Shown piece by piece: positions 59,426 to 64,000 of a stretch of 64,000 bases of DNA. A model generated the notes under the pieces. That model searched no databases. It was not told the DNA's origin and was given only the letters and a program-made list of their open reading frames with translations. Origin of the DNA: Symbiodinium sp. CCMP2592 (Eukaryota; Sar; Dinophyceae; Suessiales; Symbiodiniaceae). A program made the position numbers and the translations under genes. Location of the stretch: positions 186,001 to 250,000 of the forward strand of contig CAJNDT010006144.1 of the NCBI GenBank assembly GCA_905221615.1. Direction: 5' to 3'. Positions within the stretch are counted from its first letter, which is position 1; each line of letters starts with the position of its first letter.

Positions 59426-59657
59426 CGGCTGTTGATATAAATCCTGCAGTACCCATCATAAGGAATATACCATAATTCCCAGAGTCTACTTGGAGGGTCG
59501 GGGGACTTAGTAAGTAGGTAGTAAGTAGACTTATAAGTACCCTAAATGGGACCCTAATTGGGGTTATGGTACTTATAAGTCCTTAAAAAAAAGTTACTAA
59601 GTCCCCCGACCCACCAAGTAGGGTCATTAAAGTAATGCAGGATTTATATCATCAACC
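59426..59657. mobile_element. MITE family A copy 16, split by family B
   Basis: Halves CGGCTGTTGATATAAATCC and GCAGGATTTATATCATCAAC flank the B element at 59489-59618. A telomere-like block and a partial repeat of the A inner sequence (GGGTCATTAAAGTAATG) follow at 59658-59750. Confidence 0.9.
59489..59618. mobile_element. MITE family B copy 29, nested in family A
   Basis: 130 bp, GGTCGGGGG subtype. It sits at the TA of what is AGTTTAGGGTCC in intact A copies; TA at 59487-59488 and 59619-59620. Confidence 0.95.
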
Positions 59658-59744
59658 CTAAACCCTAAACCCTAAACCCCTATAGATCCCGTAAAGGAAC
59701 CCCTTAAAGGTATCCTTATAGATTAGGGTCATTAAAGTAATGTA

Positions 59745-59825
59745 TCACCTCGAAGAGGTCAATGCGTCACGCTTAGCCTGAAATCTCACGTCAAAGGCCG
59801 GAGATGTACTTCGAAAACCCGAAGG
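59745..59825 (-). CDS. Candidate exon
   Basis: Minus frame GEWPSGFRSTSPAFDVRFQA then KRDALTSSR and stop. Confidence 0.35.
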   Translation of the reverse strand, partial: PSGFRSTSPAFDVRFQAKRDALTSSR

Positions 59826-59874
59826 CCATTCACCCTAAGGCACAAGGTCTCAGGTTTGTATAGGGCAGGGTGTA

Positions 59875-59998
59875 CTTGAAGGCTCATGGGACTTAGTAAC
59901 TCGGGTCATGAGTAAGGTAACTATACTAATAATCAAACATAACCCCAATTCAAGTAATTACTCATAACCTTACTTGCTAAGTCCCATGATCCTCCAAG
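59875..59998. mobile_element. MITE family B copy 30
   Basis: 124 bp, TA both sides; telomere-type flank TAGGGTTTACGG on the right. Confidence 0.94.
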
Positions 59999-60169
59999 TA
60001 GGGTTTACGGTGTTGCAGGTTGACGCATTGCACCTGGGCTTTCTGTAACATGGACAGAAAACAGAGATCACAAACTGAGCTGTGCGAACAAGCCTTCATA
60101 AGCGCATAAGGGTTTATAGGGCCCCCTAACCACTAAAACAGGTTTTGCAGTGCATGGCAATTAATGCTC

Positions 60170-60280
60170 CCTCAATTTGGATTTTGGCTTCCAACGACCA
60201 GAGATTCTGACCGCGGAAAGTGGGCTTGGTCGTGGGATTTGGGAACGCCCTGATTCTGCTCTCCTTGCCGGATAAATGCT
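60170..60280 (-). CDS. Candidate exon, unknown product
   Basis: Minus frame GKESRIRAFPNPTTKPTFRG then QNLWSLEAKIQI. A second minus frame is open too. Confidence 0.35.
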
Positions 60281-60484
60281 CGGTTTAAGGTTCAGAGTCT
60301 CCGGTGAGCCCACGTTCGTCGTGCTGTGCACTCGGAACGACCTCTTCCGGTTTCGGGTTTAGGGTTTAGAGGTTCGGGTAACCTAATCAGCTACGACCCA
60401 AGTATCACCTAGGTAACTTACATGCACAGCTGCAATACGTCCAGAAGCCCGCGGGGGGGGAGGGGGGGTGAAGAGGTTTAAGTA

Positions 60485-60691
60485 GTGTTGTTGATGATGA
60501 CGATCTTCATGATGACGATGGTGGCGATGATGTTGATGATGATGACCATCATCATGATGGCAATTATGACCATGGTGATGGCGGTGATCCTGCTCATCAT
60601 GATGATGATGATCATGTTCATGATGGTCATTATGGTCATGATGACCTATACGACGACGACGACGAGGATGAGGATGATGATGATGATGATG

Positions 60692-60722
<31 letters not shown>
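60485..60722. repeat. GAT/ATG trinucleotide microsatellite
   Basis: About 240 bp of GATGAT/CATGAT words; the Met-rich plus frame is an artefact. Confidence 0.95.
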
Positions 60723-60814
60723 CTGGTACCCGTTGCTACTGGTACTTGCTCAATACAGGTGTTTTGCGACGCTTGTTAAAACTCCGCATACGTTGTTTAC
60801 ATGTTCCTGTGTTT

Positions 60815-61010
60815 CTATGCCCTACTACAATGGTGACCCTCACTTCTTATTCCGACATAGTTCTTCAAATTATTGCCTGAATCCCCGGCACGAGCCTCGG
60901 TAAGCGCTCTGGCCCACTCCGACTCCAGATCACTGACGCTCTCAAGGTCCATCTGCGCAGCTTGGAAACCAGACGTGAACCCGAATGGCAAACCCATTCG
61001 GGACTGTTTC
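60815..61010 (-). CDS. Candidate exon with acceptor, unknown product
   Basis: After GCTACTGCTTACAG the minus frame reads KQSRMGLPFGFTSGFQAAQM, DLESVSDLESEWARALTEAR, AGDSGNNLKNYVGIRSEGHH, to a stop. The acidic helix segment is convincing. A small basic candidate (QRMRSFNKRRKTPVLSKYQ) follows at 60735-60800. Confidence 0.5.
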
Positions 61011-61145
61011 TGTAAGCAGTAGCTCAAAGTCGCAACCCCAAACCCTGAAATCGCAAGGAATCAGGGAAGACACTTAAATGATTGTTAGAAGCCGTACATG
61101 TTTAAGCCATATTTCTTAGCTCAAGGGCATCGGGCTCTCTGGGTG

Positions 61146-61397
61146 CTACTTGTTACGAAGAAGGACCCTAGACAGGACCCGGTCGAGAATAGAACAACTA
61201 CTTTTGGGGAGGGTTAAGGTGTAAAGCGGCAGGCCCAACAGATCTTTCAGGGAAGCGCCGCAGACTTCGTCTTTGGAGTCTGCCGTATGGGATTCGTAAG
61301 GGGGTAGGCTCAACAAGAAATGCGGGCATGGATGATTTCCCACATGAAAGTGTCCTGGCTCTGCATGTGCGGCAATTTTCGGGTGCACCCCAAACAA
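61146..61397 (-). CDS. Candidate exon, unknown product
   Basis: About 80 minus codons: GVHPKIAAHAEPGHFHVGNH, PPYESHTADSKDEVCGASLK, LTLPKSSCSILDRVLSRVLL, then stop. An alternative minus frame is open (PAFLVEPTPLRIPYGRLQRR). Confidence 0.45.
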   Translation of the reverse strand: MFGVHPKIAAHAEPGHFHVGNHPCPHFLLSLPPYESHTADSKDEVCGASLKDLLGLPLYTLTLPKSSCSILDRVLSRVLLRNK

Positions 61398-61439
61398 ACA
61401 CCAATTCAGACGGCTGGTTGCACCACCACATGAGCTGTA

Positions 61440-61560
61440 CTTGGAGGGGCAGGGGACTTAGTAAGTAGTTCATAATACAAGTACCCTAAATGGAGTTACC
61501 CCAATTATAACCCTACTTATAACCTAATAACCTACTTACTAAGTCCCATGCCCCTCAAAG
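61440..61560. mobile_element. MITE family B copy 31
   Basis: 121 bp, TA both sides; CTTGGAGGGGCAGGGGACTT left tip. Confidence 0.94.
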
Positions 61561-61564
61561 TACG

Positions 61565-61767
61565 GTTCTATGAACCGGTGCCTCGTCATCTGCTGTCGTT
61601 TCTGACATCGCGGACGTGTCCCACACTGGAGCTTTCTCCTGGAGGACTGGTTGGTGGGATGTTCGGAATCCGGATCGTCTTTCGGGTACCCACTTGTTCT
61701 CAGGAAATTTTCTACGAGGACTCCTAGTTGCTACCAGGCCTAAAGCAGCATCACCAAAAAAAGACAT
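61565..61767 (-). CDS. Candidate exon with ATG, unknown product
   Basis: ATG at 61767: MSFFGDAALGLVATRSPRRK, FPENKWVPERRSGFRTSHQP, PVWDTSAMSETTADDEAPVH. It runs to the edge of family B copy 31, so the element may sit in the intron or has truncated the exon. Confidence 0.45.
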
Positions 61768-61799
61768 TAAAAGCGACGATGACTATAACGTAGGAGCCT

Positions 61800-61892
61800 A
61801 AACAGTTACCGGTAAACTCTTTTTGGGGGGTCCTTATTATGGCTATAGTCTAATATTCCCCACTACCCTATTCGAAGTATTAAGGCCCCTAT
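61800..61892. mobile_element. MITE family F copy 10, reversed
   Basis: CCCTATTCGAAGTATTAAGG and CCCC at the right; CAGTTACCGGTAAACT at the left is decayed. Confidence 0.6.
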
Positions 61893-62095
61893 ACCAACTG
61901 TAACCGCGGCCAGCGTCACGACGACAACGAAAGGCGACCACAGCCGTGACGACTGTGATGATCACCATCACTGAGGAAAAGGGGATTTAGAGTTTATAAC
62001 CTGGGCTGAGTCATATGAAAATCCTAGGTTCCTTCAAGGGGATCCAAAAGGGTAGCTTTACGGGGCTCCTTTAAGGGATGTATAGGGCTTTAGGC

Positions 62096-62208
62096 TGGTT
62101 TAGGCTGATGATCCAAATGCTGCAATACCTTCATGACCCGAACCCTAGACTATGGGAAATGTGGTATATTCCTTCTTACGGGTATTGCAGGGTATATATC
62201 ATCAACCG
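62096..62208. mobile_element. MITE family A copy 17, decayed
   Basis: GCTGATGATCCAAATGCTGC left, GGTATATATCATCAACCG right. Confidence 0.85.
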
Positions 62209-62209
62209 T

Positions 62210-62330
62210 ACAACTGCTTTGTCTTGCTTGTGATTCTACCTCCTCCCGGCATTAGCTCCTCCTCGCAGAGGCCATGAATCACACATTCTGTAGAGCACCC
62301 ACCTACCGATTGGACTCTGCGACTTTTTTG
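62210..62330 (-). CDS. Candidate exon, Cys-containing
   Basis: Minus frame YPCQKSRRVQSVGGCSTECV then IHGLCEEELMPGGGRITSKT; four Cys with no recognised pattern. Confidence 0.4.
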
Positions 62331-62744
62331 GCAAGGATACTAAAGGCCGGAGGCTCCAAGCCATAAACCCCACACCCAGAACTCTAAACCAGAAACAGTA
62401 ATCCCCACGGCCTGAACGTCCCGTGCTTGGGGAATTCGAAAGTAGGGATACCTTATACAAGACCTTGCCTTAGGGATCCTACCGTTTCAAGACGATGTGG
62501 GCTCCCTTCTTCTCTGAAACTCCAATATCTGGACACCCCCTTTACGGTTTAGGCTTCAGGGTGCAGGGTTAAGGGTTTGGGATTTGGCGTTTACATGTAA
62601 AAAATTACGGTTCAGGGTTTGGGGGTTAGGGTAGTCTTGCCTCCGGGTAGTTTCTAGCCCCATAAACCGAAGCTTTTGATGACCCTTCGCAAACCCTTAC
62701 GAAACCTGAACTAATTCATCTTGTGCGATCTCCCCCTACCCCTA

Positions 62745-62870
62745 AACCCTAAACCCCGAACCCCGACACCCCCAAACCCCGATAAACCCCCAAACCCCAA
62801 ACCCTAAACCCCTAAACCCTAAACACCCTAAACCCTACACTCCCAAACCTCTGAAACCCTAAACCCCCGA
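62745..62870. repeat. CCCTAAA / CCCCAAA array
   Basis: About 17 variant heptamers. Confidence 0.92.
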
Positions 62871-62879
62871 AATACCCCT

Positions 62880-62938
62880 TTGAAGCAAGTCTCGGGGACG
62901 ATGTGCACGGTAGCCGCCACAGGCTCCTGGCGGCTGCT
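62880..62938 (-). CDS. Candidate small exon
   Basis: Minus frame RQEPVAATVHIVPETCFK between a CCCTAAA array and a family B copy. Confidence 0.35.
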
Positions 62939-62940
62939 TA

Positions 62941-63040
62941 CTTGAAGGCTCATGGGACTTAGTAAGTAAGGATATAATTAAGATAACCCCAATTAGGATA
63001 ACCCCCCTTAGGGGACTTATGACCCCCTAAGTAAGGACTG
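62941..63040. mobile_element. MITE family B copy 32, right end lost
   Basis: CTTGAAGGCTCATGGGACTT left arm; breaks off after CCCCCTAAGTAAGGA. Confidence 0.85.
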
Positions 63041-63084
63041 TAACCGGTCTGGGGGACCCTGAGCCCTAAACACTGAAACCTGAA

Positions 63085-63230
63085 GGACTTGGTGGGGCTT
63101 AGGGTTTAGGGGTTTAGGGGTTTAGGGTTTGGGGGTTTAGCGGTTTGGGGGTTTAGGGGTTTTGGGGGTTTAGCGGTTTGGGGGTTTAGAGGTTTAGGGG
63201 TTTAGGGTTTAGGGCTTAGGGCTTAGGGCC
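63085..63230. repeat. TTTAGGGG / TTTGGGGG array
   Basis: Higher-order period GGGGGTTTAGCGGTTTG repeated three times. Confidence 0.93.
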
Positions 63231-63234
63231 TAAA

Positions 63235-63540
63235 CCCTGAAGCCTGGACCCTAAACCTTGAAAGCTGAGCCCGAAACTCCAGAGGCACTGTCCAGGGGTT
63301 CGGAGTTCCGTTACTTGAAGGACGTGGGGACAGGACGGTGGGGGAGGGGAGGATCATCAACCGTTTCGCTGGGACCACCACGGCACAAGCCACCTGTTCG
63401 ACTCTTCCTACAGCACGTGCCCACAAGAGCTGGGAAGAAACAACAACAGCGAGCAACGGATCTGCCAGTGCTGGGTACTTCTCACGATGGCCCTGGACGT
63501 CGCGAAAAAACGCAGAAGCGCAAAAATCAGCTAACAGCTC
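63235..63540 (-). CDS. Candidate large exon, unknown product
   Basis: About 100 open minus codons: FCASAFFRDVQGHREKYPAL, ADPLLAVVVSSQLLWARAVG, QVACAVVVPAKRLMILPSPT. Two plus frames are also open here, so strand is not certain. Confidence 0.4.
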
Positions 63541-63631
63541 AAACCCTAACCCCCCAAACCCCTAACTAAACCCTGAACCCCACAGCTCAAACCCTAAACC
63601 CACTAAGCTTAGGGTTCGGTGCAAAGGTAAA

Positions 63632-63750
63632 TACCGGAATTGCTCTTCGTCTTCGGGGTTGCCCGGTCCTGCTCCCTTGGCTGCTGGTTCACGACTTGCA
63701 TGCAGGGCATCATCGTTGGCGACGGCCTCTTTCCGGGACGTGGTGTAGTA
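63632..63750 (-). CDS. Candidate internal exon, GTATTT donor
   Basis: Minus frame YYTTSRKEAVANDDALHASR then EPAAKGAGPGNPEDEEQFR, ending at GTATTT. Highly charged, Ala-rich. Confidence 0.45.
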
Positions 63751-63751
63751 T

Positions 63752-63833
63752 ACGGGCGTGATAATTAGAATAGGGTTTCGGGGGACATTATACTTTCATC
63801 GTCACAAGGAAACCCCAAAACAGTATAGGTAAC
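63752..63833. mobile_element. MITE family F copy 11
   Basis: GGGCGTGATAATTAGAATAG left, AGTATAGGTAACTAGG right; decayed. Confidence 0.65.
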
Positions 63834-63916
63834 TAGGTCACACGCGCGTGAGGCCACCAACTCTTTAGGCCGCTGTATGAACTCGCTTCCTTGCTGATAA
63901 TATTACTTGTGACATA

Positions 63917-64000
63917 TGGGGGTTTCCGAAAATAGGGGACGCTAATAAAGCACCCTAAATAATTAGTAGGATCCTTTTTATAAGGGCCCCGAAATAAAGT
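63917..64000. mobile_element. MITE family C copy, cut by the window end
   Basis: TGGGGGTTTCCGAAAATAGG left arm and inner GGATCC; the right arm lies beyond the window. Confidence 0.85.

Noticed and set aside
60485-60880. 131-codon Met-rich plus frame
   Set aside because: Produced by the GAT/ATG microsatellite; the minus-strand island to its right has a better frame.
1-64000. tRNA, rRNA, CRISPR array, dinoflagellate spliced-leader sequence, bacterial operons
   Set aside because: Looked for on both strands by eye; no cloverleaf, conserved rRNA block, spaced direct-repeat array or CCGTAGCCATTTTGGCTC-like sequence was found. A covariance-model scan would be decisive for tRNAs.

Overview
The window looks like nuclear DNA of a dinoflagellate, most likely a Symbiodiniaceae-type alga. 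The evidence is plant/alveolate-type telomere heptamers (TTTAGGG/CCCTAAA) scattered through the whole interval in both orientations, many short terminal-inverted-repeat elements (MITEs), and no bacterial-style long genes. From memory, unchecked, peptides translated from two of the MITE families (for example IMGNAGFISSTV) and from the heptamers (for example LNPKPKTLNPKP) are common in predicted Symbiodiniaceae proteins. I see no rRNA, tRNA, CRISPR array or spliced-leader sequence.

Layout. The DNA alternates between (i) degenerate telomere-like tracts of 50-350 bp, (ii) MITEs of about 85-135 bp in roughly nineteen families, which I label A to S, (iii) minisatellites and microsatellites, and (iv) non-repetitive islands of about 50-400 bp. 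The islands are the only places where genes can be. Most have one open frame on the minus strand. Several of those frames are bordered by splice-like signals read on the minus strand (pyrimidine-rich...AG before, GTAAG/GTAGG/GTAAT-like after). My working model is one or more minus-strand genes with many small exons and repeat-filled introns, running from about 63.7 kb down past the left edge. The strongest candidates are at 17.6-18.25 kb (N-terminal exon of a dinoflagellate-specific type), 21.98-22.44, 16.15-16.84, 8.2-12.95, 6.19-6.31, 55.44-55.84, 56.32-56.55 and 60.8-61.8 kb. A few islands read better on the plus strand (39.6, 41.1, 43.8 and 46.3 kb).

Caution. Stop-free stretches of 30-130 codons arise by chance many times in a 64 kb six-frame search, and several islands are open on both strands. 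I selected these peptides partly by how protein-like they look, so exon confidences are low to moderate. Except for a possible ion-channel exon, a degraded retropepsin and a Cys-rich segment, I recognise no protein family. Exons are listed separately because I cannot join them reliably.

The repeats are the solid part. Families A and B have clean TIRs and TA target duplications. Two B copies sit inside A copies, so both sides of the insertion site can be read directly. Family B often lies at a TA inside TTTAGGGTCTA, linking the MITEs to the telomere-like repeats.
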